This document shows, piece by piece, positions 16,685 through 25,374 of a DNA stretch of 64,000 bases. The first letter of the stretch is position 1. Every line of letters starts with the position of its first letter. The translations under genes were made by a program, and so were the position numbers. The notes beneath the pieces were generated by a model, which worked only from the letters and a program-made list of their open reading frames with translations, was not told the origin of the DNA and made no database searches. The stretch spans positions 49,433 through 113,432 of the forward strand of contig DASTUF010000062.1 of NCBI GenBank assembly GCA_035759745.1, written 5' to 3'. This DNA comes from CAMLHP01 sp035759745. GTDB taxonomy: Bacteria; Gemmatimonadota; Gemmatimonadetes; Gemmatimonadales; GWC2-71-9.

Positions 16685-17341
16685 TCAGGTATTGCTGTTG
16701 CTCCAGCCGTGCTCGCCGATCAGCGGCACGAAGCGGGCATCGGCGAGGTTGGTCCGTTCGACGCCGTCCTGGGTCCGCCGGACCAGGGTCAGGACCTGGT
16801 GGTCGAGGTCGCCAATGGGAATCACCAACCGCCCACCCGGCACCAGCTGCCGCACCAGCGGCTCGGGCACGTCGGGCGACGCCGCCGACACCGCGATGGC
16901 GTCGTACGGCGCCAGCGGCTGCCAGCCGAGGGTGCCATCGCTCACCAGCAGGATGGGTCCGCGAATGCCGGCCCGCTCCAGCGAAGCGCGTGCCGCATCC
17001 GACAGCGCGGGCACCCGCTCGATGCTCACCACGGTCTCGGCCAGTTGCGCCAGCAGCGCTGTCTGGTAGCCCGAACCAGTGCCAACTTCCAGCACGGTCT
17101 CGCGGCCGGTCAGTGACATCGCCTCGAGCGTCCGGGCCTGGATCCACGGCTGGCTGATGGTCTGACCATTGCCGATCGGCAGTGCCGCGTCATCATAGGC
17201 GCGGTGCGCGAGGTACTCGGGGACGAACAGGTGGCGCGGCACCGTGGCAACGGCGCGCAGCACCGCGAGGTCACGGATTCCCTTGGCGCGAAGCGTCTCG
17301 AGCAACTGGGCGCGATAACCCGCATATCCGTCGGACATCAT
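16685..17341 (-). CDS. pcm: Protein-L-isoaspartate O-methyltransferase
   Basis: PCMT methylates isoaspartyl residues in aged proteins, using SAM, to start their repair. At 218 aa it has the usual length, with the family sequence FVPEYLAHRAYDDAALPIGNG, the substrate loop QTISQPW, and the SAM motif VLEVGTGSGYQTALLAQ. I chose the ATG at 17341, 4 bp after the surE stop; the frame further upstream only reads through surE. The surE-pcm pair is a conserved bacterial arrangement. Confidence 0.95.
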   Translation of the reverse strand: MMSDGYAGYRAQLLETLRAKGIRDLAVLRAVATVPRHLFVPEYLAHRAYDDAALPIGNGQTISQPWIQARTLEAMSLTGRETVLEVGTGSGYQTALLAQLAETVVSIERVPALSDAARASLERAGIRGPILLVSDGTLGWQPLAPYDAIAVSAASPDVPEPLVRQLVPGGRLVIPIGDLDHQVLTLVRRTQDGVERTNLADARFVPLIGEHGWSNSNT

Positions 17342-17345
17342 CCGC

Positions 17346-18092
17346 TCAGTCCAGCCGCCACGACCGCACGGTCTCCAGCAGGCCGTAGTTGGTGAGGTCC
17401 ATCTGCAGCGGCGTGACCGAGATGAATCCCGCGCCCACGGCCGCATGGTCGCTGTCCTCGCCGCCGGTCCACGTGATGGTCCCCCCACCGATCCACATGA
17501 TCTCGCGACCCCACGGGTCCTGCATCCGGGTCATCGATCCGCTGAAATACCGGCTGCCCAGCTGGCAGACCCGGATCCCCTCCACCAGATCGGCGGGCCG
17601 GTCCGGCAGGTTGATGTTGAGCAGCAAGTTGGCGGGAAAGTCCTCGACCGAGGTGATCCGGTGCACCAGCGTGACCAGCGTGTCCCTATATGTGGCCATG
17701 GTCTCGGGATCGTGGCCCGCGAACGAGAAGGCGACACCCGGCACACCCAGCATCACGCCTTCCATCGCGGCGGACACGGTCCCGGAGTAGAGCACGTCCT
17801 CGCCCATGTTGGGGCCGTGATTGACGCCCGAGAAGACAAAATCGGGCCGCTCGGGCATCAGCCCCTCGATGGCAAGCATCACGCAGTCGGTGGGCGTGCC
17901 GTCCACCTGGAATGCCCCATCGGGACGGCGGGCCGGGCGCAGTGGCCGATGGAGGGTCAATGAGTGTGAGGTGCCGCTCTGCTCCCTATCAGGAGCCACC
18001 ACGGTGACGTCGCCCGCCTCTCGACAGGCGTCGGCCAGCATCGCGAGCCCCGGTGCCAGGATCCCGTCATCATTGCTTACCAGGATGTTCAC
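17346..18092 (-). CDS. surE: 5'-nucleotidase SurE
   Basis: SurE (248 aa) is a metal-dependent nucleoside monophosphate phosphatase with a role in survival in stationary phase. Metal ligands are visible: Asp8 and Asp9 in NDDGI, Ser39 in EQSGTSHS, and the Asn in FSGVNHGPN. The start overlaps the merR stop (ATGA). It is followed directly by pcm, its usual partner. Confidence 0.96.
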   Translation of the reverse strand: MNILVSNDDGILAPGLAMLADACREAGDVTVVAPDREQSGTSHSLTLHRPLRPARRPDGAFQVDGTPTDCVMLAIEGLMPERPDFVFSGVNHGPNMGEDVLYSGTVSAAMEGVMLGVPGVAFSFAGHDPETMATYRDTLVTLVHRITSVEDFPANLLLNINLPDRPADLVEGIRVCQLGSRYFSGSMTRMQDPWGREIMWIGGGTITWTGGEDSDHAAVGAGFISVTPLQMDLTNYGLLETVRSWRLD

Positions 18093-18457
18093 GAACGCCC
18101 TTCGAGCAGCGCGAGCACGGCATCGAGCTCGCGCCGGAGGTCCTGCACCGTCTCGGTCTCGACCGCCTTGCGCGCCTCGCCCTTGAGCTCGCCCGAGCGC
18201 CGGAACTGGTCCAGCCGCTGGCGCGCGCCGTCGATGGTGTACTTCTCGGTGTACAGGAGGTGCTTGACCAGCATGATCAGCTCGATCTCGCGGGCCTTGT
18301 AGACCCGGTTGCCACTGCGGTTCTTGGCGGGATTGAGGAACCGGAACTGGCTCTCCCAGTATCGCAGCACATGCGGCTTCAGCTCGGTGAGCGCGCAGAC
18401 ATCGCCAATCGAGAAGAATTCCTGCCGGACCGGTGCCGGCTGCGTCCGTGCCGTCAT
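18089..18457 (-). CDS. MerR family transcriptional regulator
   Basis: A 122-aa MerR-type regulator with an N-terminal winged HTH (FFSIGDVCALTELKPHVLRYWE, with FLNPAKNRSGNRVY as the wing) and a short coiled-coil tail. It lacks an effector-binding domain and the metal-binding cysteines of metal sensors, so it resembles the small MerR proteins of the HspR/MlrA-like kind. The ATG at 18457 overlaps the gpsA stop in ATGA form; a second ATG two codons upstream (18463) is equally open. It sits inside the gpsA-surE chain, so its target is not evident. Confidence 0.88.
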   Translation of the reverse strand: MTARTQPAPVRQEFFSIGDVCALTELKPHVLRYWESQFRFLNPAKNRSGNRVYKAREIELIMLVKHLLYTEKYTIDGARQRLDQFRRSGELKGEARKAVETETVQDLRRELDAVLALLEGRS

Positions 18458-19455
18458 TGCCATTGCTCCGCCTTGAGATCCCGTTCCATCAACTCGCTCA
18501 CGCTTTCGCCCACCTGTTTTCCGCCATAAAGAATGTCGCAGACCTTGTTGGTAATGGGCAGCTCGACCCCGTGCCGCCGCCCCAGCGCCGCCGCGGCGCG
18601 AGCCGTGCTCGCGCCTTCCGCCACCGTGCGGTGGCGCGACCGGTACTGCTCGAGTGAGGCACCCGCCGCCATGGCCATGCCCAGCGCACGATTGCGGCTC
18701 AGGCTCCCCGTGGCGGTAAGGATCAGGTCGCCCATGCCAGCCAGTCCCGCAAAGGTGAGCGGGTCCGCCCCCATGCGAACCCCCAGCCGGGTGATCTCGG
18801 CGAGGCCCCGGGTCAGGAGCGCCGCACGGGGATTGTGGCCCAGGCCCAGGCCTTCCAGCATGCCGGCCGCCACTGCAACCACGTTCTTGAGCGCGCCGGC
18901 CAGCTCGACACCGGTGACGTCGCGATTGGTGTAGACCCGGAAGCGCCGGGTCGAGAATACCTCCTGCACCACTTCGGCAGTGTCCTGCTCCGGTGCGGCC
19001 GCCACCACCGCCGTGGGCTGACCGGCATACACTTCCTGCGCGAAGCTCGGGCCCGAAAGCGCGGCGAACCGCACCCCCGGCAATTCCTCTCGCACCACGT
19101 CCGACATCAGCGCCAGGGTTTCGTTCTCGATGCCCTTGGTGGCGCTGACCACCACGGCGCCCTGCGCCACCGCTCCCTGCACCTGGCGGATGACGTCACG
19201 CGCCACATGGCTCGGCGCCGCCGACAGCACGATGGGCGCATCACGGACCGCTTCCCGCGGATCCGGCGTCGCGCGCAGCTGGGGCGAGAGCTGGGCACCG
19301 GGGAGGAACACCGAGTTCTCGTGTGCGGAGTTGATGCTGGCGACGACATCCTGCTCAAGAGCCCAGATCCGCACTGTGTGCCCCGACCGGGCCAGCAGGT
19401 CCGCCAGCGTGGTGCCCCAGCTGCCCGCGCCGAGCACGCCGACCGTCGTGCTCAT
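18454..19455 (-). CDS. gpsA: Glycerol-3-phosphate dehydrogenase [NAD(P)+]
   Basis: GpsA reduces dihydroxyacetone phosphate to sn-glycerol-3-phosphate, the backbone of phospholipids. At 333 aa it has normal length. It shows the Rossmann motif GVLGAGSWGTTLADLLA, SATKGIENET, the catalytic Lys in ELAGALKNVVAVAAG, and GLAGMGDLILTATG. The ATG at 19455 overlaps the plsY stop. plsY uses its product, so the pair forms the first committed steps of phospholipid synthesis. Confidence 0.97.
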   Translation of the reverse strand: MSTTVGVLGAGSWGTTLADLLARSGHTVRIWALEQDVVASINSAHENSVFLPGAQLSPQLRATPDPREAVRDAPIVLSAAPSHVARDVIRQVQGAVAQGAVVVSATKGIENETLALMSDVVREELPGVRFAALSGPSFAQEVYAGQPTAVVAAAPEQDTAEVVQEVFSTRRFRVYTNRDVTGVELAGALKNVVAVAAGMLEGLGLGHNPRAALLTRGLAEITRLGVRMGADPLTFAGLAGMGDLILTATGSLSRNRALGMAMAAGASLEQYRSRHRTVAEGASTARAAAALGRRHGVELPITNKVCDILYGGKQVGESVSELMERDLKAEQWQ

Positions 19456-20072
19456 TCGACGGGCGCCTGCCGGTGTCGCTTGCCGAACCGGCTCTCGGTC
19501 CCCGCCAGCAACCGGCGAATGTTGGCCCGATGGAACCAGATGATTGCCAGTGCCACCAGCGCCTGCACCCACACCAGGTCGCGGTCAGCCGGGTGGAGCA
19601 GCCATGCAGCGAGCGGCAGGAGGGCCGCGCCGACGATGCTGCCCAGCGAGCTGTAGCCGGTCGTCCAGACCAGCAGCAGCCAGACGGCGGTCGTCACCAG
19701 AACCGCGAGCGGCGTGAGGCCCAGCATGACCCCCGCGGCAGTGGCGACACCCTTGCCACCCTTGAAGCCGACGAAGATCGAGAACACATGGCCGACGACG
19801 GCCATGATGCCGCACGCGAGCGCGAACAACCTGGCGTCAGAGGCGAGGGGTGCGATGAACAGCACCGGGATCGCGCCCTTGGCAGTGTCGAGGAGTCCGA
19901 CCGGAATGGCGAACTTCGGTCCCAGCGTCCGCCAGACATTGGTCGCACCGAGATTGCCGCTCCCGTGCTCGCGCAAGTCGATGCCCTTGAACAGCCGTCC
20001 GGCGAGGTAGCTGTTGGGAACGGCGCCGATGAAGTACGACGCAAGCAGCGCGATCACATGACTCATGGTCAT
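19452..20072 (-). CDS. plsY: Glycerol-3-phosphate acyltransferase PlsY
   Basis: An integral membrane acyltransferase (206 aa) that transfers the acyl group from acyl-phosphate to sn-glycerol-3-phosphate, making lysophosphatidic acid. It shows the three PlsY motifs: Ser/Arg region FIGAVPNSYLAGRLFKGID, glycine-rich HGSGNLGATNVWR, and VFVGFKGGKGVATAAG-type sequence (FVGFKGGKGVAT). Five or so hydrophobic segments are present. The start overlaps the der stop. PlsX, which would supply acyl phosphate, is not in the window. Confidence 0.96.
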   Translation of the reverse strand: MTMSHVIALLASYFIGAVPNSYLAGRLFKGIDLREHGSGNLGATNVWRTLGPKFAIPVGLLDTAKGAIPVLFIAPLASDARLFALACGIMAVVGHVFSIFVGFKGGKGVATAAGVMLGLTPLAVLVTTAVWLLLVWTTGYSSLGSIVGAALLPLAAWLLHPADRDLVWVQALVALAIIWFHRANIRRLLAGTESRFGKRHRQAPVE

Positions 20073-21394
20073 CGCTTGCGCGACCCGCGGGACGTGAAGC
20101 GAAGCCGAAGCGGCGAGCCGCTGAAGCCGAAGGCGTCGCGGAATCCGCGTACGAGGTACCGCTCGTACGCCTCGGGCACGTCATCGGGCCGGTTGCTCAC
20201 GATCGCGATCGTGGGCGGCGCGACCGCCACTTGCGACGCGTACAGCAGCTTGACCTCCTCACCCGGCTTCTGGGGTGGGTTGTTCCGCTCGATCAGGGCG
20301 CCGAGCACCTTGTTGACCTCGGCGGTCTGGACCCGCTTCTCGCGCTCGGTGGCGACTTCGAGGATCAGGTCGAGCACGTTGCGCACCCGTTGCCCGGTGA
20401 GGGCCGACGAGTAAACGAAGGGCACGTGGGCCAGGAACGGCACCCGCTCCACCAGGGAGTCCTGGCCCCGGCGGGCAGTCTGCGAATCCTTCTCCTCGAT
20501 CAGGTCCCACTTGTTCACCACGATGATGAGCCCGGCGCCACGGTCCCAGGCGCTGGATGCGATGCGCAGGTCCTGGGTGTGGAGGCCCAGGGCTGCGTCC
20601 ACCACCAGCACGCAGACATCGGCGCGCTCCACCGCGCGCTCGGTCCGGAGCACCGAGTAGAACTCGAGGTCATCGTCGACCTTGGTCCGCTTCCGCAAGC
20701 CAGCCGTGTCGATCAGCGTGAGCGTGTGGCCGTGGTAGCGCAGCCGGGAGTCCACCGCATCGCGGGTGGTGCCGGCCCTGCTGTCGACCACATGCCGCTC
20801 CTCGCCCAGCAGCTTGTTGACCAGCGAGGACTTGCCGGCGTTGGGCCGCCCCACCACCGCCACCGCGATGGTGTCCTCCGCCTCGGCATCGGTTCGGGCA
20901 GGCAGCAGTTCCACCAGCCGGTCGAGCAGGTCGCCGCTGCCCTTGCCGATGGCCGCCGACACGCCCGCCGGCTCGCCGAAACCGAGCTCGTAGAACTCGT
21001 ACTGCGCGGTGTCCTTCTCCAGCGTGTCGAGCTTGTTCACGGCCAGCAGCACCGGCCGGCCCGCGCGCCGCAGGTGGCTGGCGATGGCCTGGTCCACTGG
21101 ATGCACACCCTCGCGGCCATCCACCAGCAGCACGATTACGTCGGACTCGGCGACAGCGAAATCCACCTGCTGCCGGATGGCGCGATCCATGGTGTCGTCG
21201 CTGTCCGGCACCAGCCCGCCGGTGTCGATCAGCCAGAAACGCCGGCCATTCCACTCGCCGGTGCCGAAGTGACGATCACGGGTGGTGCCGGGCCGGGATG
21301 AGACGATGGCACGGCGGCCACCGATGATGCGATTGAAGAGCGTGGACTTCCCGACGTTGGGGCGGCCGACGATCGCGACGGTCGGCAGGCTCAC
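20069..21394 (-). CDS. der: GTPase Der (EngA), ribosome assembly factor
   Basis: Der has two consecutive GTPase domains and a KH-like C-terminal domain and is needed for 50S subunit maturation. At 441 aa it has the expected length. G domain 1 carries GRPNVGKST, DTGGL and NKLD; G domain 2 carries GRPNAGKSSL, DTAGLRKR and NKWD. The C-terminus is basic (RLRFTSRGSRKR). The start overlaps the DUF512 stop and its stop overlaps plsY, in an operon that mixes translation and lipid genes. Confidence 0.97.
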   Translation of the reverse strand: MSLPTVAIVGRPNVGKSTLFNRIIGGRRAIVSSRPGTTRDRHFGTGEWNGRRFWLIDTGGLVPDSDDTMDRAIRQQVDFAVAESDVIVLLVDGREGVHPVDQAIASHLRRAGRPVLLAVNKLDTLEKDTAQYEFYELGFGEPAGVSAAIGKGSGDLLDRLVELLPARTDAEAEDTIAVAVVGRPNAGKSSLVNKLLGEERHVVDSRAGTTRDAVDSRLRYHGHTLTLIDTAGLRKRTKVDDDLEFYSVLRTERAVERADVCVLVVDAALGLHTQDLRIASSAWDRGAGLIIVVNKWDLIEEKDSQTARRGQDSLVERVPFLAHVPFVYSSALTGQRVRNVLDLILEVATEREKRVQTAEVNKVLGALIERNNPPQKPGEEVKLLYASQVAVAPPTIAIVSNRPDDVPEAYERYLVRGFRDAFGFSGSPLRLRFTSRGSRKR

Positions 21395-22668
21395 GCAGCC
21401 ACCGGCAGGTCGGCCACGTCAATGAACGATTTGGACGGCAGCACCTCCATGGGCACCGACGCGCGCAGCACCGAGAGACTCATGTCGTCCATGAACAACT
21501 GATCATCGTTGAGCGACTCGCCCGGGATGAGGGCCAGGTCGAGATCCGTGCGCCCCGCCAGTGCCCGCGCCACTGCGGCTCCGGGCAGGAGCCCCGCGCT
21601 GGTCACTGAGGGGCCGAAGAGCGAGTTCTCCGCCACCAGCAATTCGAATTCGGCACCCGACGCTGCTCGCAGCACGTCGAGCACCTCGGGCATGAGCGCG
21701 CCCATCGCCGTGCCGGTGACCACGCCCACCCGCTTCCCGCGCCACTGGTCCAGGACGTCGGCGTTCTCGACCACAAGCTGCTGCAGCCAGCGCACCGCAC
21801 CGACGCCGTTCTCCACCTGCTCGAACGCGCCGTACGTCTCGGCCGCCGGCAGTGGCAGCCCGGCGCGATTGTAGAGCTCGTCAGCACCAAGCGCCCAGGC
21901 CACGCCCCGCTCTTCCCGGGCGCGCGCCGCCACGGCCTCGACTTCGGCGATGGCGGCGCGGCATTCCTCCGCGGTCGGCTCGCGCACCAGGTGGTGCTTG
22001 CTGAACTCGGTGAGGCCGACCGGCACCACAGAGCAGTTGAGCACGTACGGTCCGAGATCGTAGAGGTCGTTCAGCGTCTGACGCAGCACCGCGCCGTCGT
22101 TGACGCCGGGAGACATGACGATCTGGGTGTGGAAGATGATGCCGTGCTCGGCGAGCTGGTGAAACAGCGGGAGGATCGCAGGCGCCATCGGATTGCGCAG
22201 CACATGGCGCCGAGTCACCGGGTCGGTGGCATGCACCGAGACATACAGGGGCGAGAGCCGATACTCGATGATCCGGTCGATGTCCCACTGCTTCAGGTTG
22301 GTCATGGTCACGAAGTGACCGTAGCGGAACGAGAGCCGGTAGTCGTCGTCGCGGATGTAGAGCCCCTCGCGCAACCCGCCCGGCAACCCGTCGACAAAGC
22401 AGAAGTCGCACCGGTTGGCGCATCGCCGCACCCGGGGCGGCTCGAGGTTGACCCCCATCGGCTCCTCGAGCGGCCGTTCGATGTCGAACTCGATCTCCTC
22501 GCCGTCCGGCTGCCGGACGTGGAGCAGGAACGACTCGTCGGCGGTCAGGAACTCCCAGTCGAGGAAGTCATCCAGCTCCCGTCCGTTGACGCGAAGCAAC
22601 TCGGTGCCAGGCCTGAGGCCCAGTTCCGCACCGATCGATTGGGGATGTACGCCGGTAACCCGGATCAT
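21391..22668 (-). CDS. DUF512 radical-SAM-like protein with N-terminal PDZ domain
   Basis: A 425-aa protein of the DUF512 family. A short PDZ-like domain (about 1-60, with IGAELGLRPGTELLRVNG) is followed by a radical-SAM-type Cys cluster RRCANRCDFCFVDGLPGGLR (CxxxCxxC, about residue 88) and a TIM-barrel-like region with SVHATDPVTRRHVLRN. The C-terminal DUF512 part has VVTGTAMGALMPEVLD. The family co-occurs with der in many bacteria and may act in a redox or RNA/protein modification step, but no function is established. The ATG at 22668 was chosen; longer frames run into non-coding DNA and the tRNA-Gly region. Confidence 0.85.
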   Translation of the reverse strand: MIRVTGVHPQSIGAELGLRPGTELLRVNGRELDDFLDWEFLTADESFLLHVRQPDGEEIEFDIERPLEEPMGVNLEPPRVRRCANRCDFCFVDGLPGGLREGLYIRDDDYRLSFRYGHFVTMTNLKQWDIDRIIEYRLSPLYVSVHATDPVTRRHVLRNPMAPAILPLFHQLAEHGIIFHTQIVMSPGVNDGAVLRQTLNDLYDLGPYVLNCSVVPVGLTEFSKHHLVREPTAEECRAAIAEVEAVAARAREERGVAWALGADELYNRAGLPLPAAETYGAFEQVENGVGAVRWLQQLVVENADVLDQWRGKRVGVVTGTAMGALMPEVLDVLRAASGAEFELLVAENSLFGPSVTSAGLLPGAAVARALAGRTDLDLALIPGESLNDDQLFMDDMSLSVLRASVPMEVLPSKSFIDVADLPVAA

Positions 22669-22699
22669 GGCTCGCCTCGCAGACGCGTCCTTCAGAGGC

Positions 22700-22715
22700 T
22701 GAGAAACTACTTTAA
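22700..22715 (-). promoter_or_regulatory. AT-rich 16-mer upstream of the DUF512 operon, shared with 14534-14549
   Basis: TTAAAGTAGTTTCTCA on the minus strand, 31 bp before the DUF512 ATG, is identical to 14534-14549 on the plus strand. TAGTTT inside it is 17 bp from an upstream TTGTAT, giving a weak -35/-10 arrangement. It could be part of the promoter of the nine-gene DUF512-to-acyP chain. Confidence 0.35.
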
Positions 22716-22762
22716 GTGGCGCGTAAATACAAGTTGGATGAGCACTTGGGTGAAAACGCGAA

Positions 22763-22784
22763 CGCCCGGCCGTGAAGCCGGGCG
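22763..22784 (-). terminator. Hairpin after tRNA-Gly
   Basis: CGCCCGGC and GCCGGGCG form a perfect 8-bp stem with a 6-base loop, 12 bp beyond the tRNA-Gly 3' end. In the minus direction it is followed by TTCGCGTTTT, so it probably ends the tRNA transcript and insulates the DUF512 operon. Confidence 0.65.
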
Positions 22785-22796
22785 AACGGTGCAGAG

Positions 22797-22869
<73 letters not shown>

Positions 22870-22872
22870 GAC

Positions 22873-22902
22873 GGCGGGGAAGATGTCCGTCGCTTCCCCG
22901 CC
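22873..22902 (-). terminator. Strong hairpin between phhA and tRNA-Gly
   Basis: GGCGGGGAAG and CTTCCCCGCC form a perfect 10-bp stem with a 10-base loop, 12 bp after the phhA stop and 3 bp before the tRNA 5' end. There is no U-run, so it may work as a weak terminator for phhA or lie in the tRNA leader. It overlaps the likely tRNA promoter spacer. Confidence 0.5.
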
Positions 22903-22903
22903 C

Positions 22904-22909
22904 TGTCAA
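22904..22909 (-). promoter_or_regulatory. TTGACA box upstream of tRNA-Gly
   Basis: A perfect -35 consensus TTGACA on the minus strand lies about 34 bp before the tRNA-Gly 5' end, inside the gap after phhA. No good -10 box is seen at the right distance (CATCTT at 19 bp is the best), so this is only a candidate. Confidence 0.35.
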
Positions 22910-22914
22910 GCGGA

Positions 22915-23838
22915 TCAGTGGCGGTCGGCAGCCTCGAGAAAACTCCTGAGGTCGCGTTCGCTCACGGCGGGCTCGCCCGGCGAGACATTGTCGAGCCTGC
23001 CCTGGCGCATCCACTCCTCAAGTTCACCCACCAGCTCGAAGAGATGATCGAACGAGTCGACGACGAAGAGCAGCGGCTGGTAATGATCGATTTCGAAATA
23101 CTGGTTGACCACCCACTCCAGCTGCACCGGATAGCGCTGCACCGTGGGCGAATCGATCGCCTGCTGCAGCTCGCCATACGAGCTGAGCAGCCCGCTGCCG
23201 TAGGCCTTGAGCTGCGAGCCGTCCCGCATCAGGCCAAACTCGATGGTGAACCAGAAGAACCGGGCGAGCGCCTTCTGGATGCTGGTCAGCCGCCGGATCC
23301 GCTCGGCTTCATCGGGAATGGCGGCGACCAGTTCCGCCGCCGTGTGCGCGCAGGCCCCGAATCGCACCAGGGTGTTGGCAAACGCCGGATCGGTGTGCAT
23401 TGGCACGTGGCCGGCGATGTCGTGGAAGATGTCCGGCTCGGGCAGGTAGTCGAGTGTGGCAGAGTCGCGGATGGTGATGGTGGTGGGAAATTCGCGATTC
23501 CGCAGGCAGTCGAAGAAGAGGAACGCGGGCACATACCCGCTCACCGCCTTGGCACTGAAACCGGTGAGCGGGCTCAGGAACTTGTTGACGTCCTCGAGAC
23601 GCGGCACCCGCGCCGGATCGAGGCAGAGATTGTCGATGCCCTGCAGGAAATGGGGATTGGCATACCGGCGCCAGCGATCCTCCATGCGCGCGAACAACCG
23701 ACGCCACGCTTCGTGATTGGCCTCGGTGTACAGCTCGTACGGCTGATGGATATACAGCTGCCCCTGCTGCTGGGCCTGTTCGATGAATGGAGCCCGGCTC
23801 GTGGTGAGCCCGGCTGCGGGATTGCTGACACCGGTCAT
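22915..23838 (-). CDS. phhA: Phenylalanine-4-hydroxylase (aromatic amino acid hydroxylase)
   Basis: A non-heme iron, pterin-dependent hydroxylase (307 aa) that converts phenylalanine to tyrosine. The iron ligands are in the classic EPDIFHDIAGHVPMH (two His) and the Glu in FFWFTIEFGL. SYGELQQAI and a C-terminal helix-rich tail are also as in bacterial PhhA. The ATG at 23838 was chosen because it fits the short N-terminal arm of bacterial enzymes; upstream codons are non-coding. It stands alone between two hairpins, so it is likely a single-gene transcript. Pterin recycling genes are not in the window. Confidence 0.95.
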   Translation of the reverse strand: MTGVSNPAAGLTTSRAPFIEQAQQQGQLYIHQPYELYTEANHEAWRRLFARMEDRWRRYANPHFLQGIDNLCLDPARVPRLEDVNKFLSPLTGFSAKAVSGYVPAFLFFDCLRNREFPTTITIRDSATLDYLPEPDIFHDIAGHVPMHTDPAFANTLVRFGACAHTAAELVAAIPDEAERIRRLTSIQKALARFFWFTIEFGLMRDGSQLKAYGSGLLSSYGELQQAIDSPTVQRYPVQLEWVVNQYFEIDHYQPLLFVVDSFDHLFELVGELEEWMRQGRLDNVSPGEPAVSERDLRSFLEAADRH

Positions 23839-23894
23839 GGCTGATCCTGCCGTGTAAAAAGTCTCCACTGGCAATCTACTACCTCCAGAAACAC

Positions 23895-23926
23895 GACGCC
23901 CCCGGTGCACCGGCACCGGGGGCGTC
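23895..23926 (-). terminator. Perfect 13-bp hairpin after the TPR gene
   Basis: GACGCCCCCGGTG and CACCGGGGGCGTC pair perfectly around a 6-base loop, 17 bp past the stop of the secreted TPR gene. Minus-strand continuation is GTGTTTCTGG, a weak U-run. It separates the murJ-to-TPR chain from phhA. Confidence 0.7.
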
Positions 23927-23943
23927 ATGCGTGCGGCAACCGG

Positions 23944-25374
23944 CTATTCGTGATAGCGCCAGGCCACGATGCCGGCACCCTGCCCCGTGACCGAGATCTC
24001 GTGGGTCGCACCATCCGCCAGTGCCGGGACCGGCGCCTGAACCGTGGCGACCACGGTGCCGCCGGCGTCCAGCATTTCGACCACCAGCGTCTTGGCGGCG
24101 GGAGCGATCGCCGCGGCCCGCTCGTCGGTGGCCTTGCGGCCGGTGGCCGTGGCGGTGAAGGTCGCGCCCGTCTCGGTCGACGTCAGCTTCGCCTGGCTGA
24201 CCCCGAACGGCATCCGGTTCAGCCGCAGGCGGGTCTCCACCGCCTTGTCCGAGTTGCCCGTCAGGTTGTACCCGCGGCCGAGCATAATGAGCCCGTTCTC
24301 GTTCATCGGGTCCATCGCCAGCAATTGCGACGCCCACTTGACCACCTCGCCGCCCTTCTTCAACTCGAAGTTCGAGCGGGCCAGCATGTAGAGTGCGTCG
24401 TGACTGAGGGGCGCGGTCGCCACCACTTCTTCTGCGGCGGCAATCGCCTCGGCCCACTGCTGGGCGTTGTAGGCCGTGACCGCACGGTTGAACGGGGTAT
24501 TCTCCGCCACAGCCGTCCGCTCGACCGCTTCGCCCATCGCTTCCAGGCGCTTCGCCACCGCTTCCGAGCTGTCGCGCTGCCCGGTCGCGACGTACGCGTT
24601 CATCAGGGCGCGCATGGCATTCACGTCGTCCGGGTGGAGCGAGGTGAACTCCTGCAGAACCGGTACCGCCTCGGGAGCGCGCTCCATCCGCAACAGCACG
24701 ACCGCCTTGTTGAACATGGCCTGGTCCCGCGCGGCCGCGCTCGCCGTATCAGCCGGAGTCGCGAGCGCCGAATCGAAGTACGCCAGCGCGGTCGGCAAGT
24801 CACCGGCATCGTAGGCGATGCCGGCGAGGTACACAAAGGCGTTGGGTTCGCCCTTGTAGATCGTGTTCGCCGCCCGGAACAGCGCGGCCGCGGAATCGGT
24901 CTGCTCCGCCTCCATGTAGTCCGTGCCGGGCTTCACCAGCGCGAACCAGGCCCCACGCCGCAGCCGGTCGATCTGTTCGGCGCAGTCAGGCGCGAGAGTC
25001 GCGGCGCGGGCGAGGGCGGTGTCTGCTCCGGCGACATCGCCCTGGTGCAGATAGATCCGCCCCAGATAAAACCAGGCGCCGCCACTCTGGTCCTGGTTGT
25101 TCTGGGTGATCGCCTCAGTCAGCACCCTGCGACCATCCTCCAGCAACCGGGTGCGGTTGCCCTCGATGTCGGTACCGATGGCCGAGCTCAGGTAGGTGCG
25201 ACCGGAACTGGACTTGTAGTGCAGGTCCTTGTCCGCGCTGCAGCCGGCGGCCTCATACCTCGGCTCCACCGTCCGCATTCCCAGGGCGACCCGCTCGCTC
25301 ACGCTGGTCCCCTGCGCGGTGGCGGTGGCGGTCACCAGGCCGCTCAGCATCAGGACTGCAACGGAAACTCTCAT
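23944..25374 (-). CDS. Secreted TPR-repeat protein
   Basis: A 476-aa protein with a signal peptide (residues 1 to about 20, cleavage near ATAQG). From about residue 95 to 380 it consists of tetratricopeptide repeats (for example AWFYLGRIYLHQGDVAGADTALARA). The last 100 residues form a beta-rich domain (EMLDAGGTVVATVQAPVPALADG), perhaps an Ig-like fold. TPR domains bind partner proteins; the partner is unknown. The ATG overlaps the larC stop by 4 bp, so it is the last gene of the murJ-uvrC-thrC-larC chain, with a strong hairpin following. Confidence 0.8.
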   Translation of the reverse strand: MRVSVAVLMLSGLVTATATAQGTSVSERVALGMRTVEPRYEAAGCSADKDLHYKSSSGRTYLSSAIGTDIEGNRTRLLEDGRRVLTEAITQNNQDQSGGAWFYLGRIYLHQGDVAGADTALARAATLAPDCAEQIDRLRRGAWFALVKPGTDYMEAEQTDSAAALFRAANTIYKGEPNAFVYLAGIAYDAGDLPTALAYFDSALATPADTASAAARDQAMFNKAVVLLRMERAPEAVPVLQEFTSLHPDDVNAMRALMNAYVATGQRDSSEAVAKRLEAMGEAVERTAVAENTPFNRAVTAYNAQQWAEAIAAAEEVVATAPLSHDALYMLARSNFELKKGGEVVKWASQLLAMDPMNENGLIMLGRGYNLTGNSDKAVETRLRLNRMPFGVSQAKLTSTETGATFTATATGRKATDERAAAIAPAAKTLVVEMLDAGGTVVATVQAPVPALADGATHEISVTGQGAGIVAWRYHE

